From a virus, in the IMG/VR virus record IMGVR_UViG_3300028196_000054, positions 1-30,434 of that record: a stretch of 30,434 bases of DNA. One strand, given 5' to 3'. The position numbers and the translations under genes are program-made. Below the pieces are notes generated by a model, which did no database searches, was not told the DNA's origin, and saw only the letters and a program-made list of their open reading frames with translations. Below are positions 22,312 through 29,641 of this stretch, piece after piece. The stretch's first letter is position 1; every line of letters begins with the position of its first letter.

Positions 22312-22342
22312 TCCCTAGTTTCATATATTTAGAAACTAGGGA
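22312..22342 (-). terminator. Terminator hairpin overlapping the ribosome site and a late motif of the next gene
   Basis: An 11-bp perfect stem (22312-22322 with 22332-22342), 9-base loop, and nine T residues on the minus strand. It should terminate the mazG transcript. CTAAATA (22332-22326) covers the loop. AGGGAG (22316-22311) is the Shine-Dalgarno of the nuclease gene, with its ATG directly after the T run. Confidence 0.85.
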
Positions 22343-22360
22343 AGAATATTTAGATATTAA

Positions 22361-22771
22361 TTAAACATCACCTTCTTGACGATTCTCAGAATAGTGGACA
22401 TCAAAATCTCCACCAGGATAACGTGCTTTGAGTTTATCAACATTCATCTCAATGACTTCATCAAGAGAAACATTGAGTCCCATACATGCCTGTGCAACAT
22501 ACCACATGACATCACCTAGTTCACGTTTGAGATGAAACAGATTCTCTTCGTTTACTGGTTTACCTTGAAAGATAATCTTCTTTATAACTTCAGTAAACTC
22601 ACCTGCCTCAGCAGACATTCCTACAGCAGCAGTGAGGAGACGATGTGTTTCAAATCCTTCTCCACGAAGTTCTTGAATACGATACTCAAATGCATCAGCA
22701 TTTTTACTTGGTTCTGATGTAACAGCATTCACAAACTCAAGGTATGCATCAGTGTTTACTTTACTAGTCAT
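22361..22771 (-). CDS. mazG: MazG-type nucleotide pyrophosphohydrolase
   Basis: A 136-residue protein with the all-alpha NTP pyrophosphatase motif: SAEAGEFTEVIKK (ExxE region) and KRELGDVMWYV (ExxD region), which hold Mg2+ and substrate. I chose the ATG at 22771, which overlaps the previous stop by 8 bases; the open frame extends to 22849. MazG enzymes hydrolyse nucleoside triphosphates, and the cyanophage versions are discussed as modifiers of host ppGpp or of the dNTP pool (literature view, not readable here). It is the last gene before the hairpin terminator, downstream of gp41. Confidence 0.92.
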   Translation of the reverse strand: MTSKVNTDAYLEFVNAVTSEPSKNADAFEYRIQELRGEGFETHRLLTAAVGMSAEAGEFTEVIKKIIFQGKPVNEENLFHLKRELGDVMWYVAQACMGLNVSLDEVIEMNVDKLKARYPGGDFDVHYSENRQEGDV

Positions 22772-23090
22772 GAAAATCAGGAATAAATGGTTCTTGGCAA
22801 TGTTCGGGCAGTTCTTGTTGTGTTGGAATCTTTTGACCACCAACTTCAATATATTCTACTTCCTGCCAACTGCCTCCAACACCACCGTCCATATTGACGA
22901 CAATATCTTTGGTAGGAAGTTGCTTAGTAGAATTTACATCAATGATATCACCTGGAAGAGGAATGAAACTATAATAATGCCCATCCCATCTAGCATTTCT
23001 CATGTGCATGAGATTGACTGCATCTTTTCCAGTACTGCAGTCGGCAATCTTTTCTCCTCTAGGATTAAATACAGAATAGTATCCGTTCAT
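22764..23090 (-). CDS. Hypothetical protein, 108 aa
   Basis: A soluble alpha/beta protein beginning MNGYYSVFNPRGEKIADCST, with HMRNARWDGHYYSFIPLPGD and a C-terminal charged, Pro-rich part (PTQQELPEHCQEPFIPDF). Its position between the gp41 helicase and mazG, overlapping both, suggests a replication or nucleotide-metabolism role. No catalytic motif is evident and I do not recognise the family. Confidence 0.7.
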   Translation of the reverse strand: MNGYYSVFNPRGEKIADCSTGKDAVNLMHMRNARWDGHYYSFIPLPGDIIDVNSTKQLPTKDIVVNMDGGVGGSWQEVEYIEVGGQKIPTQQELPEHCQEPFIPDFHD

Positions 23091-24472
23091 TAGAATTTAA
23101 ATCCTCCAAACTTGTCACTCATCGATGCATTTTCTTTTTCATTATCATACTCCTCATCTTGACCAGAGTCAAGTAAATCTTTCTGAGCACTTTGCTCAAC
23201 ATCATATAACCTCATCTTTGCTCTATCAATACCAACTACGAATCTTTTATTCATTGTTGGATCGTTATACCGGTTCTTCAATTGCTTCACCATTATTTGG
23301 CCAAGTTGTTCAAGTTCCTCAGTAGAGATAAGGGCAAACATAAGATCAGCAGTAGCAGGGAGACCAAAGGACTCACTAGTGTCAGTAATGTCAACATCAG
23401 AGCTACCATAACCAGAACGAGTGGTCTGGGTGGCAGATACGATAGGGACCTTGGTTTCAACAGCCAACCCTCGAAGCTCTTCTGCAATAGCCTTAATATA
23501 TGAATATGAATTAACAGAAAGATTACCGCGATATCTTTCGGAAGCACATATATTAAGGTAATCAATGAAAACAATATCAGGTCTAAATGACTTCTTAAGT
23601 GCAAGCTCATTAAGAAGTGCTCTAAAATGTCCACTATGTGCGCTCGCAGTTGGGTATTCTTTGATGATTAAAGTACCTTGACTTTTCTTACTAATCTTAT
23701 TTACTTTAGTTTCAAACATTATCTTAGGTAATGTTTCAATATCCTGAATATTGACATTCAAAAGATTTGCATCAATACGTTCAGCAATCTTTTCTTCAGC
23801 CATTTCCATTGTGATATACAAAACATTTTTATTTTGTAAAAGAGCAGCAGCGGCAACATGACACATAAAGAGAGACTTACCCACACCAGTGCCTGCAAGA
23901 GCAATATTAAGAGTTTTATTAGGAAGTCCACCCTTTGTAATCTTGTTGAAGAATTCCAAGTCAAACGGAATCTTCTCCTCAGTCTGGTGGTAGAAATCAT
24001 ATCTTTGCTCATAGTCCTGAAAGTAATCATGACCAATATTATTATCAAATGATACTGCTAACGCATCTTGAAGAATACTTGGTATAGCATCACGACTTTT
24101 CTTTTCATCTTGTCCATCTGCAATCTTAATAGATTCCATAAGTGCAAGATATATTGCTTTATCTCTACACCATTTTTCAGTAGTGTCAGTTAACCACTTT
24201 TCTTCTACCTCAGTATTATCAAGTTTTGAAACATATTCACAAATAGTTCTATAGGTTTCTTCTGTAATGTCAGTTCTCTTTTCTGCTTCAATCAAAAGAA
24301 CTTCTTTAGTTGCAAGTTGTTCATATGCAACAATAAATTTACAAATCTCCTCAAAGACTACTTTCTCATGAAGGTTTTCAAAATATTCATCTCTAATAAA
24401 AGGTAATACTTTTCTGCAGTAATCATTGTTGAAAAGTAAATTCCTAAGAATAGTAGTCTCAATATGTTCCAT
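23090..24472 (-). CDS. 41: Replicative DNA helicase, T4 gp41 (DnaB-like)
   Basis: A 460-residue helicase. The N-terminal helical domain is like DnaB/gp41, and the RecA-type core has Walker A AGTGVGKS (193-200), followed by KNVLYITMEMAEEKIAERI, Walker B PDIVFIDYLN, and a TQTTRSG motif with ATADLMFAL. It translocates on single-stranded DNA as a hexamer and partners the gp61 primase encoded downstream. The start overlaps the preceding stop as TAATG. In T4 gene 40 precedes 41; here that place is taken by a 2OG-type gene. Confidence 0.94.
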   Translation of the reverse strand: MEHIETTILRNLLFNNDYCRKVLPFIRDEYFENLHEKVVFEEICKFIVAYEQLATKEVLLIEAEKRTDITEETYRTICEYVSKLDNTEVEEKWLTDTTEKWCRDKAIYLALMESIKIADGQDEKKSRDAIPSILQDALAVSFDNNIGHDYFQDYEQRYDFYHQTEEKIPFDLEFFNKITKGGLPNKTLNIALAGTGVGKSLFMCHVAAAALLQNKNVLYITMEMAEEKIAERIDANLLNVNIQDIETLPKIMFETKVNKISKKSQGTLIIKEYPTASAHSGHFRALLNELALKKSFRPDIVFIDYLNICASERYRGNLSVNSYSYIKAIAEELRGLAVETKVPIVSATQTTRSGYGSSDVDITDTSESFGLPATADLMFALISTEELEQLGQIMVKQLKNRYNDPTMNKRFVVGIDRAKMRLYDVEQSAQKDLLDSGQDEEYDNEKENASMSDKFGGFKF

Positions 24473-25029
24473 TAGTTATAATGCAAGTACGAAGTAATAA
24501 TATATTTTGGTCTATCAACTGGTTCATTTTCCTTATATGGAAAAGTCCATGTTGAAGGGAATATCACCAATCTTCCCTTTGTTGGATAAATTGTTTTATC
24601 ACGAAATTGCAACTCACCACCATTTTCAACATCATTTAGAAACCAAATAAAACCAAGAAATCTCTTTGACGTGTTTTCATTGTAGGTATCTACGTGAGCA
24701 TTAAAAGCATCATTGCCATCATTATTGTATCGTATAATTTTCAAATGCTCAAATGAATGGTCTTCGGGAAAAACTCTACAGTCCATTGCATCATAATATT
24801 CATCTCTTTTTTGGATTATTTTATTTACAATATGCTGATGAAGAATACCTGTTTGATTTGTTAACTGTTGATTCTCGGTTAAATTTACATAAGTAAAACT
24901 TGGTTTTTTTTCCTTGTCAACTCTTTGATGTTTATCCTTATTTGTTTCAAAAGTTTCAATTAAATAGTCACATATAGTTGGTTCAAGATGACCTTCATCT
25001 ACATGTATAAACTCATTTAAATTAACCAT
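24472..25029 (-). CDS. 2OG-Fe(II) oxygenase-like protein, second metal His not evident
   Basis: A protein of 185 residues. The cupin-like core has AFNAHVDTYN (His112, Asp114), FLGFIWFLNDVENGGELQF, and IFPSTWTFPYKENEP followed by KYIITSYLHY. The HxD pair and the 2OG-binding Lys region fit the prolyl-4-hydroxylase-type family, but at the place of the distal His the sequence reads W-T-F-P-Y-K, so the third iron ligand is not obvious. It may be inactive, or a nearby residue may serve. The start at 25029 overlaps uvsX by 8 bases with AAAAGG upstream. It is the second 2OG-type gene of the window, and the first is canonical. Confidence 0.75.
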   Translation of the reverse strand: MVNLNEFIHVDEGHLEPTICDYLIETFETNKDKHQRVDKEKKPSFTYVNLTENQQLTNQTGILHQHIVNKIIQKRDEYYDAMDCRVFPEDHSFEHLKIIRYNNDGNDAFNAHVDTYNENTSKRFLGFIWFLNDVENGGELQFRDKTIYPTKGRLVIFPSTWTFPYKENEPVDRPKYIITSYLHYN

Positions 25030-26023
25030 AACTAAATTCGCCTTTTGCAATCACATCAAGTTTTTGCATGACTTCTGGAGTAAAGTATTGTTCTGGGTCT
25101 TTTAAAATTGCTTTGGCATAAACTTTCTTGCCGTTCATTTCATAACGACCTGCAACGTTTTTCCAAAGTCCTCCAATCTCACCCAATTCAAGAAGACCAT
25201 AATATCGATCAAGACCACGTTCATCATAATATAGACGTATAGTTACCTCTTTATTCTCCTTACTTAAACGTGACTTAGCAGTCTTTGCTTTGATAAGATT
25301 ACCAATGACTTCTGTTCCATCCTTCTCTTTCTTTTTGCTGAGATAGATGATTGTACTTGCTGCATACTTGAGACCAGAGCCTCCTCCCATTTCCTTTGTA
25401 GGGACATAAGAACCAATGACATCGTAAGTGTGGTTAGTGACGATCATTGGTATCTTAGCCTGTCCCAACTTCAATGTCAACATCCTGAAAGCACCTTTAA
25501 TCAGTTGTGATTTTGTCATATCACGAACCTGTTTATCATCTAAAGCGTCATTAATCTCTTTATTAGTAGAAAGCATCCCCAAAGAATCCAAAACAAACAT
25601 ACAAGGTTTGCGTTCATCTTCAGATTTTTTTAAATAAAGATCAACTGCTTTAAGTGTCTTAGTTCGGAATTCTTCAATAGTGACTACATTAACAACCACC
25701 AATCGGTCTAGTGGAATCCCTCTACTTGCAAGAAGAGACTTGTTAACAGCGGCTTCAGTGTCAAAATATAAGCAATACCCATCAGGATTAGAATCCAAGA
25801 AGTTTTTGACGACGGCAAGAGAGAAGAAAGTTTTGCCAGTACTAGACTCCCCAGCAATGGCAGTAATCTTATCCCCAGAAACACCACCAAATAAACTACC
25901 TGAAACAACTCCGTTAAAGATGTACGAACCCGTGTCCACGTAAGTTTCTGTTTCATCGATGTCCGCTGCCAGCTTTGTGTATTCTCCTCCAATTTCATTT
26001 ACAATATCTTTTAAAAAGTCCAT
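25022..26023 (-). CDS. uvsX: UvsX recombinase (RecA-like)
   Basis: A 333-residue RecA-fold ATPase: Walker A GESSTGKT (58-65), CLYFDTEAAV, Walker B-type CMFVLDSLGML, then IVTNHTYDVIGSYVPTKEM with GGGSGLKYAASTI (the loop-2 region binding single-stranded DNA). These are the conserved blocks of T4 UvsX/RecA, which perform strand invasion for recombination-dependent replication and repair. Its ATG overlaps the stop of the 56-aa gene as TAATG. The position immediately after the polymerase block and before gp41 fits the replication cluster. Confidence 0.95.
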   Translation of the reverse strand: MDFLKDIVNEIGGEYTKLAADIDETETYVDTGSYIFNGVVSGSLFGGVSGDKITAIAGESSTGKTFFSLAVVKNFLDSNPDGYCLYFDTEAAVNKSLLASRGIPLDRLVVVNVVTIEEFRTKTLKAVDLYLKKSEDERKPCMFVLDSLGMLSTNKEINDALDDKQVRDMTKSQLIKGAFRMLTLKLGQAKIPMIVTNHTYDVIGSYVPTKEMGGGSGLKYAASTIIYLSKKKEKDGTEVIGNLIKAKTAKSRLSKENKEVTIRLYYDERGLDRYYGLLELGEIGGLWKNVAGRYEMNGKKVYAKAILKDPEQYFTPEVMQKLDVIAKGEFSYG

Positions 26024-26193
26024 TAAATTACAAATCCAAATTTTTCACGAGCAATTTTTTTATAAGCACCACCAGGATTATCCTCACGAATTTCCCTGAT
26101 GATTTTTAATTTTTGATAGAGAGCAGTATCTCCTCCTAAACGTAATGCAGATATAATCGTATTAAGTTCTTTATCGTTGATAGGTAATTCCAT
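26023..26193 (-). CDS. Small hypothetical protein, 56 aa
   Basis: The start at 26193 overlaps the gp43 stop (TAATG), and the end overlaps uvsX, so it is a coupled linker gene in the replication operon. Helical: LPINDKELNTIISALRLGG, LYQKLKIIREIRE, YKKIAREKFGF. The basic amphipathic helices suggest a small DNA- or protein-binding partner of the polymerase or recombinase; this is only an inference from position and charge. I do not recognise a named family. Confidence 0.75.
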   Translation of the reverse strand: MELPINDKELNTIISALRLGGDTALYQKLKIIREIREDNPGGAYKKIAREKFGFVI

Positions 26194-28691
26194 TAAGAGA
26201 AAAAAGATTCTAGTGTTACAGTTTTTTCGACTTTCCAACCAATAGCATCAAGGATAACCTTCATAGGGTCCAAGAATGCTTTATTGAATTGTAGTTCATA
26301 ATCAATATATTTGTCCAGTCCCAATTCGACTGGAAATTCTTGGATGTAAGAGATAACATTTTCACGAATTGGATTGGGAAGTTTCAAATAACAAAATTTA
26401 ATCTTTTCACCATTTTGGACAAGAGCATATTTCTTATCTAACTTCTTTTCCTTAATATAATGATTAAACAACAAAGCACCACGAACATGGATTGGAGTCC
26501 CCTTTCCATAAATTGTTGCATATGCTCTATGTTTCATTACATCAGATGCAGTTCTAGGAAAAGAAATTTCCTCTGGAGCAAAATTATTAAATTTTTCCCT
26601 AGATTTTTCAATAAAATTAATTACATCATCCTCACTACCATTCATCATCAACTTCAAACCATCCTTAATCATTTGACGACAGGGGGCAGGAGTGGATGAT
26701 TTGACTGCTTCTAAACCCATAATTTTTAGTTTTGGTTCATCATAACGAACACCCTCACTATCCCAGACATTAAGAATGTATCGTTTCTTAGCAGTCCAGA
26801 TTCCACGGTCAGCAATGTTCTCCCGTTTCATCTGCATCTTTTGATCGTATGCATTTACGTAGTTGGCCAATTCTTCGTAAGAACTCTCAATATAAGGCTC
26901 AAGTTCCATCTTACAGATCTTATCAAGGAACCCCACAATCTTCTCACTACTCTCCTTTCTGCCTTTGTATACACGGTCAACCAAAGGACCAAGATTAAGG
27001 TAGATGGAATCAGTATCAGAAGCAATAACATAATCTGAGTTATCCGTTTTCAACAGTTTATTTAGGTAGTGATTCATCTTACTTTCTATCCAACGAATTG
27101 ATACCTGCCCAGACAAAGTAATTGCTTCTGCGTTTGCTAGTTTATAATACCTGAAGTATTGATTACCAATAGCACCATAAGCAGAATTAAGAGAAATCTT
27201 CTTCGCCATTTGAATGTTGTTACATCTAGCGATTTCCTTTTCAAGTGCTTTAGTAGGAGTCTTCTCATACTCTTGCTTTGCCGCAAGCATTCTTTTTTTG
27301 AAGATGACACGTTCTGCATACATTTTCTCCATCAATTCTGGAAGAAATCCCTTGACATCTTTTCTATACATTGCACCATTAGGACACACTGAATAGTCTT
27401 TATACATTTCAAAAGTTATTTCCTTTTCAAGAATTCTATTAACAGTTGCTTGTGGATGTTTTTCCTCAAGTAACGTCTCGGGTGAGATGTTGTACTGCAT
27501 GATAAGATGAGGATAGAGAGAGTTAAGGTCAAAAGAAACAACCCAGTCATACTTTCCTGGAATCGGTTCCTTGACATATGCTCCTGCATATTTTTCATTT
27601 TTTTCACTCCTATCTTTTGGTGGAATTACTATATTCCTTTTCTTCAGATAGTTGTAGATGATAGCATCCCATGTTCTAACTTGAAAGAAAACATCATTAT
27701 AGTTAATCTTTGCATCATATGCCATAGTCATACAAAGTTCAATCAACTTCATTTTATCTTCTAGACGGTCAACAAGTTCAACGTCTTTGATATTGTAGTC
27801 AACAAACTTCTGCCAATTTCCCGTATAGAAGTCCCTAAAGGTCTCAAACTCAGAGTGGTCAAGTTTCTTCTGACCAAGTTCCACAAATGCAATGTGGTCA
27901 AGACGATATGATTCCTGTGCTTTATAAGTAAACTTCTTATAAAGATCCAAATAATCAATCACAGAAACTCCAGCAATCTCATAGGATATTTGCTCTCTAC
28001 CCTGAACAACAAATTCCCGTTTTCGGACATTTTTCCATGGAGACAACCGACGTGCTTCTTTTGTTCCCAGAAGTCTTTCAATCCTTCCTGCAATGTATGG
28101 AATATCATACAATTCACAATTCCATCCAGTAATTGCATCGGGAGTATCATATTCCCAAAATGCAAGGAACTGTTTAATCAAATCTATTTCATCAGAACAT
28201 TTTACATACTTTACATCTTTACGAGTATTATTGTATTCACGTCCATTTGCAAAACAAATAATTTGTTTGGTCTTATAATTCTGAAGAGTGATTGTAAGAA
28301 GTTCTTCAGCACATTCAAAAACATTAGGAAATCCAGATTCAGCAGAAACCTCAATATCAATTGTAACTAATCGAACCTTACTAATATCAAATTTAATTTC
28401 TTCTTCAGGATATCTATCTGAAATATATTGTGCTTTATAATTATCATTCCCATAAACAGAAAATCCTTCTACTTCAGAATACTTCTTAAAAAATTCTCTG
28501 CAATCTAAAATTCCTCCAGGAAGAATTGGTTCAACAAAACTTCCATCGAGAGTTTTAAAATTTGTTTTTTTCTTTGAAGTTACAAAAAGAGTTGGTTGAA
28601 ACTCTTCTTGTGTTTGGAAATACCTACCGTCTTCATAACCACGGACCAAAATTTTATTGAATTTTTCATAGACGTTGGTATAAAATCTCAT
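26193..28691 (-). CDS. 43: DNA polymerase, T4 gp43-like family B
   Basis: An 832-residue replicase. The proofreading exonuclease has VTIDIEV (Asp112, Glu114), ITGWNCELYDIPYI and the YNIKDVEL block. The polymerase has motif A FDLNSLYP (387-394), motif B KKISLNSAYG (497-506) and motif C IASDTDSIYL (Asp559 and Asp561). All catalytic acids for both activities are present. It is somewhat shorter than T4 gp43 (898), as is usual in cyanophages. The start overlaps the upstream stop (ATGA). It is the central replication enzyme and heads the uvsX/gp41 run. Confidence 0.97.
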   Translation of the reverse strand: MRFYTNVYEKFNKILVRGYEDGRYFQTQEEFQPTLFVTSKKKTNFKTLDGSFVEPILPGGILDCREFFKKYSEVEGFSVYGNDNYKAQYISDRYPEEEIKFDISKVRLVTIDIEVSAESGFPNVFECAEELLTITLQNYKTKQIICFANGREYNNTRKDVKYVKCSDEIDLIKQFLAFWEYDTPDAITGWNCELYDIPYIAGRIERLLGTKEARRLSPWKNVRKREFVVQGREQISYEIAGVSVIDYLDLYKKFTYKAQESYRLDHIAFVELGQKKLDHSEFETFRDFYTGNWQKFVDYNIKDVELVDRLEDKMKLIELCMTMAYDAKINYNDVFFQVRTWDAIIYNYLKKRNIVIPPKDRSEKNEKYAGAYVKEPIPGKYDWVVSFDLNSLYPHLIMQYNISPETLLEEKHPQATVNRILEKEITFEMYKDYSVCPNGAMYRKDVKGFLPELMEKMYAERVIFKKRMLAAKQEYEKTPTKALEKEIARCNNIQMAKKISLNSAYGAIGNQYFRYYKLANAEAITLSGQVSIRWIESKMNHYLNKLLKTDNSDYVIASDTDSIYLNLGPLVDRVYKGRKESSEKIVGFLDKICKMELEPYIESSYEELANYVNAYDQKMQMKRENIADRGIWTAKKRYILNVWDSEGVRYDEPKLKIMGLEAVKSSTPAPCRQMIKDGLKLMMNGSEDDVINFIEKSREKFNNFAPEEISFPRTASDVMKHRAYATIYGKGTPIHVRGALLFNHYIKEKKLDKKYALVQNGEKIKFCYLKLPNPIRENVISYIQEFPVELGLDKYIDYELQFNKAFLDPMKVILDAIGWKVEKTVTLESFFS

Positions 28692-28918
28692 TTTGTAAGT
28701 TCTTTGTACTTTTCAAGTAGTTCATTATTTGGTTCAGTAAGAGTCAAGATCTTATCTGAGCATATAGCAAATTCAGTTCCTTTACAAAAACCAGATAACC
28801 ATGGGGCAAGTGTGCCATTAGACTGATCTAAAATAAAAGGTTTAGTAAGTTTACAGTTTGGGTCTCCTATTTCTGCTGGAACTTCTTCAATCAGGCTTAT
28901 TAATATTTGATTGTTCAT
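28688..28918 (-). CDS. Small conserved-looking protein, 76 aa
   Basis: The frame opens further upstream, but MNNQILISLIEEVPAEIG at 28918 starts the ordered part and overlaps the previous gene by 32 bases. It contains CKLTKPFIL, LAPWLSGFCKG and FAICSDKILTLTEP. The pattern suggests a compact beta-rich protein that sits directly before gp43 in related phages. Function unknown; no catalytic motif. No clear Shine-Dalgarno site is visible, so translation is probably coupled. Confidence 0.75.
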   Translation of the reverse strand: MNNQILISLIEEVPAEIGDPNCKLTKPFILDQSNGTLAPWLSGFCKGTEFAICSDKILTLTEPNNELLEKYKELTK

Positions 28919-29276
28919 CAGGTATAGAAGCATCACTACTGGTTCTTCCATCTGAAGTTGTTGCTGTTGCTGTTCTTCTTCCATTCATTCTCTCCTCATA
29001 AGATTTTTTTACTATATCAATTGGTTCGACTATAGTAACAACCCAATCTTTATCTACTGGGATTGTTGTTTCTGCAGATAGTGGAATCCAATTAGTAAAA
29101 GATACAGAAAAATCATCAGATTTTTCAGCATCTACTACAGATTTATTACTGAACAATTTTACTGCTACTGGGTTTTCAAAAATAAGAGCAACAACATTGC
29201 CCTCATCATCAACATATTCTTTGATATCTGCAACTATATCTTCACCAGATTTTAAGATAGCAAGTTTAATAGACAT
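28887..29276 (-). CDS. Small hypothetical protein, Sm-like beta pattern, 129 aa
   Basis: The N-terminal part MSIKLAILKSGEDIVADIKEY with VVALIFENPVAVKLF looks like a short beta barrel of the Sm/Hfq-like kind (LKSGEDIxA...). A longer strand region follows (WIPLSAETTIPVDKDWVVTIVEP), then a disordered Ser/Thr/Asn-rich C-terminal tail (ATATTSDGRTSSDA). An Hfq-like RNA-binding role is possible but unproved. GAAGG lies 12 bases before the ATG. It is the first gene after the strong terminator, and its transcript leads into gp43. Confidence 0.7.
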   Translation of the reverse strand: MSIKLAILKSGEDIVADIKEYVDDEGNVVALIFENPVAVKLFSNKSVVDAEKSDDFSVSFTNWIPLSAETTIPVDKDWVVTIVEPIDIVKKSYEERMNGRRTATATTSDGRTSSDASIPDEQSNINKPD

Positions 29277-29314
29277 ACTCTAAAGCACCTTCATGCAAAT
29301 TTTAGCAATAAAAA

Positions 29315-29351
29315 GGGGAGGTGTCAACTGGTTTTTGCCAGTTACCTCCCC
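29315..29351 (-). terminator. Strong intrinsic terminator between the small peptides and the gp43 transcript
   Basis: A 14-bp stem in two parts (29315-29322 with 29344-29351; 29326-29331 with 29338-29343), a 3-base bulge and a short loop, followed on the minus strand by TTTTT. GC-rich at the base. It would end purM-derived transcription. Confidence 0.9.
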
Positions 29352-29375
29352 GTCTGCGACGACGATATTCAATTA

Positions 29376-29390
29376 TATTTAGTATTTATT
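29376..29390 (-). promoter_or_regulatory. Tandem late-promoter-like motifs (AATAAATA and CTAAATA)
   Basis: The minus strand carries AATAAATA (29390-29383) immediately followed by CTAAATA (29382-29376). The first overlaps the stop of the 24-aa ORF. The strong terminator lies only about 25 bases downstream. Confidence 0.5.
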
Positions 29391-29460
29391 TTTTAGGTGT
29401 CATCCAATATGCTCCGAATGATGTTGCTGAGATTGCTGCGATGATTGCTAGAATTTCCAT
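29386..29460 (-). CDS. 24-aa hydrophobic microprotein
   Basis: The minus frame reads MEILAIIAAISATSF then GAYWMTPKK: one short hydrophobic helix with a basic end, like small membrane peptides. No Shine-Dalgarno of the AGGAGG type is visible on this strand, so support rests on composition and on the adjacent 31-aa peptide of the same type. It ends in a TAA within a late-promoter-like motif. Confidence 0.5.
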   Translation of the reverse strand: MEILAIIAAISATSFGAYWMTPKK

Positions 29461-29473
29461 GGTTCAGGAGGTA

Positions 29474-29569
29474 TTAGGACAGAACAGGATACAGTACACC
29501 CCAACTAAAGAGAGATGCTGCTGTACCAAAAAGTATGGTAGTCATGGTGAAGTTCATAATGGTCTCCAT
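29474..29569 (-). CDS. 31-aa hydrophobic microprotein
   Basis: The minus frame METIMNFTMTTILFGT, then AASLFSWGVLYPVLS, is one hydrophobic segment. In-frame Mets at residues 5 and 9 are alternative starts. A TATAAT (29595-29590) lies about 20 bases upstream, without a matching -35. It is close to the 24-aa peptide and the purM end, so both may belong to one short transcript. Confidence 0.5.
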   Translation of the reverse strand: METIMNFTMTTILFGTAASLFSWGVLYPVLS

Positions 29570-29596
29570 CAGATTACATAATTATATAGATTATAC

Positions 29597-29624
29597 TGTA
29601 TCACTATGATACACTTCTGTATCA
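29597..29624. repeat. Alternating TGTATCA / TGATACA repeats
   Basis: TGTATCA at 29597 and 29618 and its complement TGATACA at 29607, within 28 bases, just after the purM stop. Adjacent units can pair as short hairpins; no T run follows. They may be operator-like or an mRNA end structure. Confidence 0.5.
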
Positions 29625-29641
29625 ACCGCAGCAAAAATTTG

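Noticed and set aside
28688-28984. Upstream start with a glutamine run for the 76-aa protein
   Set aside because: The QQQQQ part is the out-of-frame reading of the Ala/Thr/Ser tail of the preceding gene; the ATG at 28918 begins the ordered protein.
29590-29625. Full sigma70 promoter upstream of the 31-aa peptide
   Set aside because: The -10 TATAAT is perfect, but no acceptable -35 lies 16-18 bases away; TTGATA is 24 bases off.
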